From positions 217,949,498 to 218,013,497 of the forward strand of contig CM060978.1 in assembly GCA_030765065.1 (NCBI GenBank): 64,000 nt of DNA, read 5' to 3'. This DNA is from Deroplatys truncata (taxonomy: Eukaryota > Arthropoda > Insecta > Mantodea > Mantidae). The translations under genes were made by a program, and so were the position numbers. Position 1 is the stretch's first letter, and every line of letters begins with the position of its first letter. The notes under the pieces are model-generated. The model searched no databases, was not told the DNA's origin, and worked only from the letters and a program-made list of their open reading frames with translations. Shown here one piece after another: positions 31,331 to 42,847 of the stretch.

Positions 31331-32870
31331 GCAACAGAGTTCTTAGCAAGTTTCCCAGTTACACCTCCTTAATTTTGTACAAACTATAACCAAATTTAAA
31401 ATACAATGGGAATTGTTCTTCCACTATTGAAGTATATGCCTACAGTTTGAACTGTATGTGCTCGGCAAATGTGGAAATTTTCTGTATAAACTAGCCTTAA
31501 CCTTGCACCGATTCCAATATTGTTTGAAATGTATTAGAAAATGTCCTGCATATGCATAAGATTTCAAACTCAGTAAGGCTAGCGGTTCATGGTACGTACA
31601 TAAAGACAGAAACACAAAATTATGCTGGTAGATGCTCTGGAACAGGATATAAAATTAAATCTATTAAAAACTGCCCGAAAATGGCGTAAACTTGAACCCC
31701 TCTATTTCATTCTGTTCTCACTGTATAAAGTTACCCCAATTGAATATAAAGTAAGAAAGTAAATATGAATTATTCGACAACTTCAATATTCATTTAATGT
31801 CTTTTAAAGAAAGAGAAAGTAGGTTAAGCTATTTCTGTATGAGGCCTCTACATATTTATAGCAAAGCTTTCCTTTCTTCTACAGCATCGAGCTGAATGGA
31901 CACCAGTGTTACACAATGAAGCTGTGTTTTTTTCCCTCAAGACTTTTGTGTCTCTCAGAAAAGCTCTTCTAATCCTAAAGATAAACAGAATGATAGATTA
32001 TGCGCTGCCTCTTGGATTCACGTCTGGTCGACTTTTTTAAAATAAAAGTTTGATGCATCTACTGTTTTGTGTTTATATTGATTGATGAGGCCATTCAACC
32101 CCCAGATAACAATAGAGTAATCAATAAATCGTCCCTTTTTGACTGCCCTGATAACGCTTTTAGCGTGCAAGGAGTGAAGGAGTGGAAAAGATAAATAAAG
32201 AGGAGAAGTTGTCCGGTGCTGAGGTTTTGGAGATTGAGATCCAAATTAAGGGAACATTTCCAACAGCAGGAAAAATAATTTAATTTCCCCCGCAAAATGT
32301 CGCTGAATTAATGATGTGCTTCTCGGCATTTGTGATGGTGCTGTGACTTCATCAGTGCTTGCGGTTCAGTGTTTAGAGCTTTAACCTTCAGCTTCAAGAG
32401 TTTGTGATCTACAGACGTTGAAGATAATATATTGGCGATTTCAAGGTTTGAAGGAAGGGACTAAATACTTCTGCTACACTCACTTAGGAAGAAAACACTT
32501 CTTTGTAAAGTTCTTACGCATATGTTCGTAAGGTCTTGCTCCTGTAAACTACAAGCATCTTTCTCATACGTCAGAAATGGGGAATACTTAATCCCAAATT
32601 ATGCTTCATGGTAAAACGTCCAAGGTTTCATTTAGTTACATTTTGTGATGAAGCACTGATCGCTTGTCTAAAGCCAGAGGATGCACTGCTTTGTTATTCA
32701 GATTTCAACCAAAACACACCCTTAGAATAATACAAAATTTTATTTTTTAAGCCAGCTTCTTTTAAGGTTGAAAGACCAAGATTTTCGATAACGTTTCTCC
32801 ACCACAAACAATCTTTGACATGGAAGAAATTGCTATTTTTTATTCCGTCAAAAATGATGCCAACGGTTTT
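31330..32870. other. No gene seen
   Basis: AT-rich sequence without recognisable coding, repeat or RNA features. Confidence 0.4.
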
Positions 32871-33709
32871 ACTTTCTCTACTACGTATAGTAAGTAGGGG
32901 AAGTATTGTATTCCACCCAAAAATTCGATACCGAGATTTCACAGGAAATACATGTTTTCAGACCCCCTGAATCCAAAAACAGCATTGTTGGATGCATGTC
33001 CATGTGTGTATCTGTGTGTGTCTGTCTGTCTGTGAACAGCATAACTCAAAAACGAACAGTCGGATAAGCACCAAACTTAGTATTTAGGTTCAGTATCTTC
33101 CAGAGATGCGACACGAAGGTTTTCAAAAAAATCCCACCACCCCAGATTACCCTTTACATGGAACATCTTTCGAAAATTTTAATTTTCTCAAAAATGGCTT
33201 TAAGATTTTGATTAAAATATCATATGCTTAAGATATTTTCATGACAAATAAAATGTATATCTCGAATTTTCTGGGAATGTCTCCAAAAGTATTCTTCATT
33301 GTGAACGACTTTTGCATAACTGGTAAACCATAAGAGATAGACAAAATTTTACTACACAAAAAATGTAGATCGCGTTAAAATACACAATTTATGTCATATA
33401 AATTTTTTGTTGTTGAGTGAACCATTTTCGAGATATTGCTTGTTCTTCCCTTAAATTTTCCAATACTTATACCTTTTCTCAAATGGGAATTCATTATTCA
33501 TTTTTTTGTCCTGGTAATGCAAAGAGAATGGAATACTCCACATAGCAACCAGCTCTTAAAACATTTGACTATCGCTTAAAGCCTACCAATTCCCCTTCCA
33601 TCTACAAGAAAATTAGCAATAAGATTAACATGAAGCATATGGAGAATAAGCGTTGCTAAAAATAGTTTGTACAAGAGTAGAGAAAGTCATGTGAGTGTAA
33701 CACATCAGA
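32871..33709 (-). mobile_element. LR repeat copy 4
   Basis: 839-bp complete reverse-orientation copy. The R end ACTTTCTCTACTACG follows a T-run; the L end finishes ACACATCAGA at 33709. GT/CTGT microsatellite at about 33003-33032. Confidence 0.85.
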
Positions 33710-33765
33710 TGTGCAATATAAGGAATACATGTAAATATTCAATTGGAAGAGAAAGTTTTGTGATA

Positions 33766-33767
<2 letters not shown>

Positions 33768-33828
<61 letters not shown>
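33768..33828. repeat. (TAT)n microsatellite
   Basis: About 20 uninterrupted trinucleotide units, 58 bp beyond the L end of LR copy 4. Confidence 0.95.
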
Positions 33829-34271
33829 TTCATACCGTTTTTATATACTGTCGATCTTGTGTTTTCAGACATAATTACGAAATACGAGGTTGGGAAGTAA
33901 GTTTACAGAATCCGGAAAAAAATATTTCCCGGATTATTTGAAGCAGTTCACAAACTGCACTTGTACGTTTTTTTGCAGCGTCACTTTTTTTTGTTGAAAA
34001 TACGAAATATTTAAATATCTAAATAGACCTTGCTTAATATAAATCCCTCAGTGATGAAAAGGCTGCATTGATGACCTGAACTGATAGCCACTATGATAGT
34101 TTCAAATGAGCAAAATGGTCTAGAAGGCTATGTAAGCTTTGATGAACATCAAGGTTTTGTTTCCGTAACACATTATGCCAATAATGTGATATTACATCAT
34201 TATATAAGATGATAACCCTGTGTTTTCATTTGATGAATCCTCTTTTTGCGTGCATCCACACACCTAAACTA

Positions 34272-34315
<44 letters not shown>

Positions 34316-34320
34316 CAACA
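34272..34320. repeat. (AAT)n(AAC)n microsatellite
   Basis: About 13 AAT units passing into AAC units. Confidence 0.95.
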
Positions 34321-34393
34321 TATGTCTGTTGCGTTACATTCTGATGCCTTCCTCTACCTACTAACGTTTATTTTTATCCATTAACTATATATA

Positions 34394-35287
34394 CGAGGGC
34401 TGATCAATAAAGACTGAGATTGATTTTTTCCTGTAGCTTTCTTGAGAGTTTCCTGTCTCTACCATGAATATTTGAAAAGAGCGGAGTCTCATGTATAATG
34501 TTCATAGGCGGCAGCACTCTCATATCGGTAGGTTGGTAGTAATGCTGTATATTGTTGACCCTAGTTAAATTTCGCATACCACAAAATGAAGGTGACACAA
34601 GAGGAGCAATATAATTTTGTTTTCGTTTAAATCATACAGCCTCTGAAACTTTGGAAACGCTGAAGCAAGCATACGGTGAAGATGCACTACCTCGTGCAAC
34701 AGTGTTTAGGTGGTTCAAAGACTTCAAAGTAGAGCGAGTCCTCTGTGCTAAGCAAGGTGGGCCTGGTGCTTCGGCTTCTGCTATGACTGAAGTCAACATC
34801 AACACAGCTGCTGTGATTGTTGTTCCCACTCACACCACTGTTACAGCAGGCTACTACACGTCAGTATTGGCTACACCGAGGAAGCACATTGCAAGGAAAC
34901 ATCCAGAACTTATCACAACAACGTGCGGCCTCACGTTGCAAACCAAGTCCAGGAATTTTTGGCTAAATTCAACATTACCTGTGTGCCGCATCTGCTTTAT
35001 AGCTCCAATCTTGTCCCCTGTGATTTCTTTTTATTCCCATCGCTAAAGGCAAAACTCCGGGGCATTCGATTTGAGAGCACTGAAGCAGTGCTGAAGAAAA
35101 GTGAGGCGATTCTCAAAGACCTGACAAAGAATGGCCTGTACCATGTGTTCGAGGACTGGCAGAGACGCTATAAAAAGTGCATTCAAGTAGGAGAGGACTA
35201 CTTTGAAAAAGACGATGTCAATATTGAAATGGAGTAATAAATATCTGTGAAAAAAAATTAGTCTCACTCTTTATTGATCATCTCTCG
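34394..35287 (+). mobile_element. mariner element, internally deleted
   Basis: 894 bp between TA dinucleotides (34392-34393, 35288-35289). The inverted ends match over about 26 bp: left GGCTGATCAATAAAGACTGAG, right the inverse of AGATGATCAATAAAGAGTGA. Full mariners are about 1.3 kb, so roughly 400 bp are missing. Sequence and TIR differ from the mariners at 6.9 and 59.3 kb, so this is a separate lineage. Confidence 0.9.
34620..35237 (+). pseudogene. mariner transposase remnant
   Basis: The N-terminal part (about 34630-34760) reads ETLKQAYGEDALPRATVFRW (helix-turn-helix II region) and FKDF. The middle with the first catalytic Asp is missing. From 34923 an 104-codon frame gives RPHVANQVQEFLAKFNI (directly after the second Asp block), CDFFLFPSLKAKLRGIRFES (the PCDFFLFP block with the third Asp) and a C-terminal helix-rich region ending NIEME. 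The two frames differ, so a frameshift lies near 34920. It is inactive. Confidence 0.85.
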
Positions 35288-35554
35288 TACGAAAACTTCT
35301 TTTATTATCTACTACATGTTAATGGAGATAAAGGTTTTTCAGAAACAGTATCATTACTCGTTTCGAGAAGGTATACAAGGTAGGAAGAGGAAACCGAATG
35401 AATAGTCAGATATTTAAAAGCATTCCATGACCGCAAGAAACAGTAGAATAGAGGCAGCACTATAGAAAGTGATAATTGTATAAAAACTCCCACCAATAAC
35501 AACGATGCCACAATAATATTTGAAATAATTGAATCATTTGTGCAGTAAGTTTTT

Positions 35555-35935
35555 CTTTATCCCTTAAGGTTTATCAGCTAGTCAAAATTATACAAAATGT
35601 CTTCCGACTGAAGAGATTCTTCTCAGAAAATTCAAGATATGCATATTATTTGTCATATAAGTATCTTAAAAACACGGTATTTTAATCAAAATCATTAGAA
35701 CGATTTTTTTAAAGAATCGAAAGTTTACAAAATGATTCCATGTAAACTGTAATTTGTAGTAAGGAGATTTTCTTAAAACACTCCGTGTCACATCTATGCA
35801 AGTCACTGAACCTAAATAGCAAGCTTGGTGTTTTTCCCACACTTATTTCACTCACACATATACCGACCGTTTTGTAAAAGCTATTGTTTGAATCGAAAGA
35901 ACCTCAAAATGTGTTTCCGGTAAAAACACAAAATG
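35555..35935 (+). repeat. Old LR fragment (R module)
   Basis: Diverged match to the R module: ATTTGTCATATAAGTATCTTAA, then TTTTAATCAAAATCATTAGA, then CACTGAACCTAAATAGCAAG and GTGTTTCCGGT occur in the same order and spacing as in intact copies. The CA microsatellite is reduced to a few units. It lacks both ends. Confidence 0.7.
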
Positions 35936-36016
35936 AAAACCCACGTTCATTCGGAATATTACTGAAAGTAAGTTGTTGCATTGAGGTTTCCTGTCACAGA
36001 GCGAGGTGAAAAGAGG

Positions 36017-36343
36017 CAAATGTAAAGGGTCGTATCACGGAGGCGACCCCGGTACCCGAGCAGAGCACCGCGAATAGCCGCACTTTCAGCGTGACTGCCG
36101 GGGGAGGGATGAGGGGAGAGACTTCGAAGGGCGACCAGATCCGGATGCCGACGGGCGCACGCAAGGAAGGGGTCCCTAACGTGATATAACGCATTCGACT
36201 CCGTACAGTCCCTGACCATAAGCCACCAACCTCCAGGGTTCCAGAAAAAACCATGGGTCAGAGTGGGCGGTCGCCGGTGTTCGATACCGGGACCTCTCGA
36301 ATGCGGGCCACAGATAAAACAGACTGAGCTATCCTGCTCGGTA
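36017..36343 (-). mobile_element. tRNA-derived SINE, complete with target duplication
   Basis: 327 bp flanked by TGAAAAGAGG (36007-36016 and 36344-36353). On the minus strand it starts GAGCAGGATAGCTCAGTCTG (A box) and has GGTATCGAACACCGG (B box) about 40 nt later, then a unique body. The same head (GGCCCGCATTCG-GAGGTC) recurs at about 52996, and a related one at 38775-38850, so this is one SINE family with several copies in the window. Confidence 0.85.
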
Positions 36344-36353
36344 TGAAAAGAGG

Positions 36354-38099
36354 TAGGAATGGAGTACAAAAAGGAGGGGGAATTGTATTCTCACCATTCA
36401 AAAGAAAGAAAGATAACTAAGATGTAAATAGATTTTTACAAACTAATATTTTAAATTTCTGAGATATATTATTATATCAGCTTGCTCCTGTGCTCTTTTT
36501 CAAGTTATGCAAGATATGCCTTGGATGCGTGTTCATCGTGCACTTTACAGCCCATTTTCGCAGCAGATAGCCTTTTTACTGAGACGTGCATGAGTTTTAT
36601 AGTTCAATTTAGGACGCTTATCGCACAGTGTACTTTAATGTACACCTCCAAAAGCTCAAAATGAGCGCAGAATTTCTCTTATCACACATGAACTCGATGT
36701 CAAGGTATATCGAAAGGAAAATGCTAGATCTATACAATTACGGAAGCGGATGACTACCTAAAATATGTACAAGCGCCGCACACAGAATGTTTTATAGGGT
36801 ATACGGCTGTACTGATCGCACATTAAATTAATAGGTAATTCGTCTAATTTGCGTAACTCTTTTCATCAGGTTCGAATTATTTCCGCTATGCTCTACCATG
36901 GGAGCACTGTAATCCACTTATTGCCGCATAACGCCACCAGAGCTGGTCAAGCTGCTCGGGTTTTTGGACAGAGGAGCGTGACTTTTGGCTGCTTCTGGTG
37001 TGCATGTCTGGCGGGCGGTAGGTATTCTCATGGCCTAGTGTGGTGAATTATTCATGTCTTTCTGGTTTTCTGGACAGATCGCTATCTTACCTGCCACGAA
37101 AGTTGCATTTACCGGGAGGAGAATGTCATTTCAGGTTCGTTTATTTCAAAAACAGTTTAGGCAGCCAAACTGTTTTAGATCGTGTTATCGAGGGGAAACT
37201 TTTCATGTGTGAAACCTCGTATAGGTTTGCTAGATTGTGTAGTGCAATGTTCGTTAGTATGCTTTTTTACATATTTTATAATTTATTTCAACTGTAATTG
37301 TGCATTTTGTGTTCAGAGTTTATTATTGTGTATGTATTTTGAGTTTATAGTTCATAATCTAGTGCAGATGTAATTGTTAATTAATTTAGCGAACTATGCA
37401 CTTACAACGGTAAGGCCAGTTGGTCCCGGCTTCATTCTTTACTCTTACGCGTATTCTATTGTCAGAGACTTACGTCTTCAGCGTGGGCCATTAATGTAGA
37501 ATGGGACAAACATGTTAATGTAGTTGTGACTTTATTCTTCCTTGTTGTGCATATTATCATTGTAATGTAAAGACAGACTGATTTTTCACACAAGAAAAAC
37601 ATTTTACAAAAACAGTAGGCAATTTGTAATGTGTCAAGATGCCATTTTTATATGTGTTCATCGTTAAAAATCTTCAACATTAAATAGCTTCTCACTGACA
37701 TTTAATTTGTAGTATTCTGGGGGACAATCCTTTCCCTGAACTGGCCCTGCCGATTCCCCAGTACTATGGTCTTTGCGTATTTTGATCTTGGCACTTCCAT
37801 TTTGAGAAGTTCAAAAGGTGAACGAATGCGTTGAATGATGGAAAGGGACCTCGCGTACACAGATCTAAAGATATTTATTGCGGCTACCCCTCCCGAGGAG
37901 GAGGGGATGGAATTAAGGAACCACAGGAGGCTTCAGGCTGCAGACAGACAGACCACACAGATGCGCGGAAGTCCGTAATATTTTCTGGCTCTGAAGACCC
38001 TTACCTACCGACTATTGAAGGTGCCCGGAGCAACGAAAGACTCGTACAGCCAGGCAGTCCTCTAGCGACCATGGGGATACTCGCAGCATCCACGCCAAT
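36354..38099. other. No gene seen
   Basis: AT-rich stretches plus a short GC-rich portion at about 37850-38090 without a recognisable motif. A short self-complementary run (CCCCTCCCGAGGAGGAGGGG) lies near 37887. Confidence 0.35.
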
Positions 38100-38612
38100 A
38101 GGATAGATAGGAGAGAGCGAGTACACTTTTTTGCGTTTCTATAAGAAGAGATAGGGGAAACGGGGAGAGATGCTATACTAGGAGACAGTTGAAAGGGGGG
38201 AATGCGTTTATATGGAAGAGATAGAGGAAACGAGGATAGGTGCTAGGGAGGCTAGAGTTGATGCATGTACAATGTCCACGTCTTCCCTAGGATAGCAGCA
38301 TTCAGCATTCAGCAGGCAAACAGATACCATGGAGTTGAGCGCAGCATAGTCGGTATGATTTCACAGGTAATTCAGGTAGTACCGCTGGTATTTAGGGTAA
38401 TTCAGATGGTATTACAGTTGCTTAGATTCCATGTTTGGGTGCTGTATAGTTCTTATGATTTCACAGGTAACTCAGCTGGCATCATAAGTATTTAGGGTGA
38501 TCCACGTAGTATCACAGGTGTTCGGGTAATTTCGATCAGTGATTCCCTATCTCTTTCTATATAAACGTAAAAAAGTGCGTACTCTAGCTTTCCCCTATCT
38601 ATTATACTCACG
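38100..38612. mobile_element. Foldback/MITE-like element with long inverted repeats
   Basis: The left end (38104-38166) and the reverse complement of the right end (38544-38607) align over about 60 bp: both contain AGATAGG-GA, AG-GAGTAC, ACTTTTTT-CGTTT, TATA and AGAGATAGGG in order. The interior has degenerate short repeats around TTTAGGGTAATTCAG and TTTCACAGGTAA. There is no coding capacity. The superfamily cannot be told because no target duplication was clear. Confidence 0.6.
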
Positions 38613-38774
38613 TCATCTATTCGACACTTCTCCGTCCACAAAACCTAGAACCACACCTGAAATGTGACAATGAGACGGAATGAAAGACAATGAGGCGTAC
38701 GAAATTGTGATAGATGAAAATCCAACCCAGCATTGTTCTATGGACCAGAGAAAACCACGAAACATCCAAGAACA

Positions 38775-38850
38775 GAAAGGGGGGTCGACGGGTATTGAAT
38801 CCGCGACCTCCCGAATGCGAGTCTCACATGTTACCCACAGGGCAAACTTG
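38775..38850 (-). repeat. tRNA-derived SINE head fragment
   Basis: The minus strand reads GTGAGACTCGCATTCGGGAG then GCGGATTCAATACCCG, the anticodon-arm and B-box part of the SINE family at 36.0, 46.2 and 53.0 kb. It is partial. Confidence 0.55.
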
Positions 38851-39245
38851 ATGGGTCACATAACGTTTTAAACTAAAATTTTTCAATTGTGCCGTGAATT
38901 GTGGCTTACGCACTCCATATAGTATAACATTAAAATGCGTAATATAGACTCAAAAGTTCGTGCTATAAGGCTTCTTAATGTATAAACCTAGTTCTAAGGT
39001 GGCAAAGAATTCATCTAGTCTAATCATGCTGAATTTCCAAGCTCAAAATATCTTGAGCATTCGCTCAGGTTTAGCGAAAAGTCAGCGAGGTTTCGAATCT
39101 TTCTTAGTAGCTTAAGTTTCCTCCTTTTTATGATAAATTGGCCTTGAGAATGGATATTGATGCTTAAGATATGAACATTTTAAGATCGGTCAAAAATATT
39201 TAAAATAATATTAGAGGTGGAGCTTTTAAAGAATTGAAATTAAGT

Positions 39246-40173
39246 AAAAAGTCTGATGTGTTACACTCACATGACTTTCTCTACTCTTGTACAAAATATT
39301 TATACAAACGGTTATTCTCCATCTACTTCATGTTAATCGAGATAAACATTTGCAGACTCTATCTTATTGCTAATTTTCTTGTAGATGTAAGCGGAATATA
39401 TATATTTACAAGGACAATATAGAAATACAATAGCCTTTAAGCATAGACATATCTGTTAATATCTGGTTGCTAGGTGCAGCATCATTCTCTTTGCCACAGA
39501 TTAATACTCTTTGCATATACTAGACAAAAAAATGAATAACGAATTGCATTGGAGAAAATAAGTATTGAAAAATTTAAGAGAATAACAAGCAATATCTCGA
39601 AAATGGTTCACTCAACAAAACAAATGTATATGACATAAATTGTGTATTTTAACGCGATCTACATCTTTTGTGTGGTAAAATTTTGTCTATCTCTTATGGT
39701 TTACCAGTTATGCAAAAGTCGTTCACAATGAAGAATACTTTTGGAGACATTCCCAGAAAATTCGAGATATACATTTTATTTGTCATGAAAATATCTTAAA
39801 CATATGATATTTTAATCAAAATCGTTAGAGCCATTTTTGAGAAAATTAAAATTTTCGAAAAAGTTCCATGTAAAGGGTAATCTGGGGTGGGGGGATTTTC
39901 TTGAAAACCTTTGTGTCGCACCTCTGGAAGATACTGAACCTAAATACCAAGTTTGGTGTTTATCCAACTGTTCGTTTCTGAGTTATGCTGTTCACACACA
40001 CACACACACACACGGACATGTTTCCAAAAATGCTTTTTGTGGATTCAGGGGGTTTTAAAACATGTATTTCCGGTGAAATCTCGGTATCTAATTTTTGGGT
40101 GGAATACAATACTTCCCCTACTTACTATAGGTAAAATAGTAGAGAAAGTAAAAATAGTAGAGAAAGTAAAAAT
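39246..40173 (+). mobile_element. LR repeat copy 5
   Basis: 928 bp in L-to-R orientation. L starts GTCTGATGTGTTACACTC after an A-run at 39246; the L/R boundary is at about 39530 (AAAAAATGAATAACG); R has (CA)n at about 39993-40012. The R terminus is doubled: AGTAGAGAAAGTAAAAAT occurs twice in a row (about 40138-40173). The L module is about 50 bp longer than in the array and includes AAACATTTGCAGACTC. Confidence 0.85.
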
Positions 40174-40361
40174 TTCCCGGCCCACTTCAGTGTTGAGGTG
40201 GTAAGGATTTTACGGATGAATATTTTATGAGGATTTCCCTTACCTGAGAAGGAGAGTATTAAGCTTTATGCTTTATGGACCCCGGGCTCATTTGAGCATC
40301 GTTTCACCCATTTTATTAACCGTTCTATATGACCTCCCAGGCTAAAGGACGTTAGACTTAC
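40174..40361. other. Spacer between LR copy 5 and the LR array
   Basis: 188 bp not related to LR modules; no feature seen. Confidence 0.6.
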
Positions 40362-40367
40362 AAAAAA

Positions 40368-41060
40368 TCTGATGTGTTACACTCACATGACTTTCTCTAC
40401 TCCTGTACTAACTACTTTTACAAACGCTTATTCTCCATATGCTTCATGTTAATCGAGATATCGAGATGTCAATCTTATTAGTAATTTTCTTGTAGATGCA
40501 AGGGGAACATGTTAGGTTATAAGCGATAGACAAATATTTTAAGCGCTGGTTGCTATGTGGCGCATTCCATTCTCTTTGCATGTCCAGGACAAAAAAAAAT
40601 CTGATGTGTTACACTCACATGACTTTCTCTATTCTTGTACAAACTATTTTTACAAACGCTTATTCTCCATATGCTTCATGTTAATCGAGATATCGAGATG
40701 TCAATCTTATTGGTAATTTTCATGTAGATGCAAGGGAAATATGGTAGGTTTTAAGCGATGGTCAAATATTTTAACGCTGGTTGCTATGTGGCGCATTCCA
40801 TTCTCTTTGCATGTCCAGGACATAAAAAAATCTGATGTGCTACACTCACATAACTTTCTCTACTCTTGTACAACTTAATTTTACAAACGCCTATTCTCCA
40901 TATGCTTCATGTTATGGAGATATCGAGATGTCAATCTTATTGGTAATTTTCTTGTAGATGCAAGGAAAATATGGTAGCTTTTAAGCGATAGTCAAATATT
41001 TTAACGCTGGTTGCTCTGTTACGCATTCCATTCTATTTGCATGTCAAGGACATAAAAAAA
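40368..41060 (+). repeat. Three tandem L modules
   Basis: Units of 232, 231 and 230 bp, each starting with the L terminal hairpin (ATGTG-TTACACT-CACAT) and the 12-mer ACTTTCTCTACT (third unit AACTTTCTCTACT). They differ from one another by scattered substitutions, so they are not assembly-identical copies. Confidence 0.9.
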
Positions 41061-42847
41061 ATGAATAACGCATTTGAGAAAAAGTATAAGTATTGGAAAA
41101 TTTAAGGAAATAACAAGCAATATCTCGAAAACGGTTCACTCAACAAAAGAAATGTATATGACATAAGTTGTGTATTTTAACGCGATCTACATTTTTTGTG
41201 TAGTAAAATTTTGTCTATCTCTTATGGTTTACAAGTTATGCAAAAGTCGTTCACAATGAAGAATACCTTTGGAGACATTCCCAGAAAATTCGAGATATAC
41301 ATTTCATTTCTCATGACATTACCCTAAACATATGATATTTTCATCAAAATCGTTAGAGCCATTTTTGAGAAAATTAAAATTTTCGAAAACTCTTCCATGT
41401 AAAGGGTAGTCTGGGGTGGGGGGATTTTCTTGAAAACCTTCGTGTCGCATCTCTGGAAGATACTGAACCTAAATACCAAGTTTGGTGCTTATCCGATTGT
41501 TCGTTTTTGAGTTATGCTGTTCACAGACACACAGACACACACACACAGACACACACACACACACACACACAGACACACACACGGACATGTTTCCAAAAAT
41601 GCTTTTTTTGGATTCAGGAGGTCTCAAAACGTGTATTTCCGGTGAAATCTCGGTATCGAATTTTTGGGTGGAATGCAATACTTCCCCTACTTACTATACG
41701 TAGTAGAGAAAGTAAAAATCTGATGTGTTACACTCACATGACTTTCTCTACTCTTGTACAATCTAATTTTACAAACGCCTATTCTCCATATGCTTCATGT
41801 TAATCGAGATAGATGTCAATCTTATTGGTAATTTTCTTGTAGATGCAAGGGGAATATGGTAGCTTTTAAGCGATAGTCAAATATTTTAACGCTGGTTGCT
41901 ATGTGGCGAATTCCATTCTCTTTGCATGTTCAGGACATAAAAAAAAATCTGATGTGTTACACTCACATGACTTTCTCTACTCTTGTACAATCTATTTTTA
42001 CAAACGCCTATTCTCCACATGCTTCATGTTAATCCAGATATCGAGATATCAATCTGATTGGTAATTTTCTTGTAGATGCAAGGGGATTATGGTAGCTTTT
42101 AAGCGATAGTCAAATATGTTAACGCTGGTTGCTATGTGGCGCCTTCCATTCTCTTTGCATGTCCAGGACATAAAAAAAATGAATAACGCATTTGAGAAAA
42201 GTATAAGTATTGGAAAATTTAAGGAAATAAAAAGCAATATCTCGAAAACGGTTCACTCAACAAAAGAAATGTATATGACATAAGTTGTGTATTTTAACGC
42301 GATCTACATTTTTTGTGTAGTAAAATTTTGTCTATCTCTTATGGTTTACCAGTTATGCAAAAGTCGTTCACAATGAAGAATACTTTTGGAGAGATTCCCA
42401 GAAAATTCGAGATATACATTTCATTTCTCATGACATTATCTTAAACATATGATATTTTAATCAAAATCGTTAGAGCTATTTTTGAGAAAATTAAAGTTTT
42501 CGAAAAATGTTCCATGTAAAGGGTAGTCTGGGGTGGGGGGATTTTCTTGAAAACCTTCGTGTCGCATCTCTGGAAGATACTGAACCTAAATACCAAGTTT
42601 GGTGTTTATCCGATTATTCGTTTTTGAGTTATGCTGTTCACAGACACACAGACACACACACAGACACACACACAGACACACACACACACACACACACACA
42701 GACACACACACGGACATGTTTCCAAAAATGCTTTTTTTGGATTCAGGAGGTCTCAAAACGTGTATTTCCGGTGAAATCTCGGTATCGAATTTTTGGGTGG
42801 AATGCAATACTTCCCCTACTTACTATACGTAGTAGAGAAAGTAAAAA

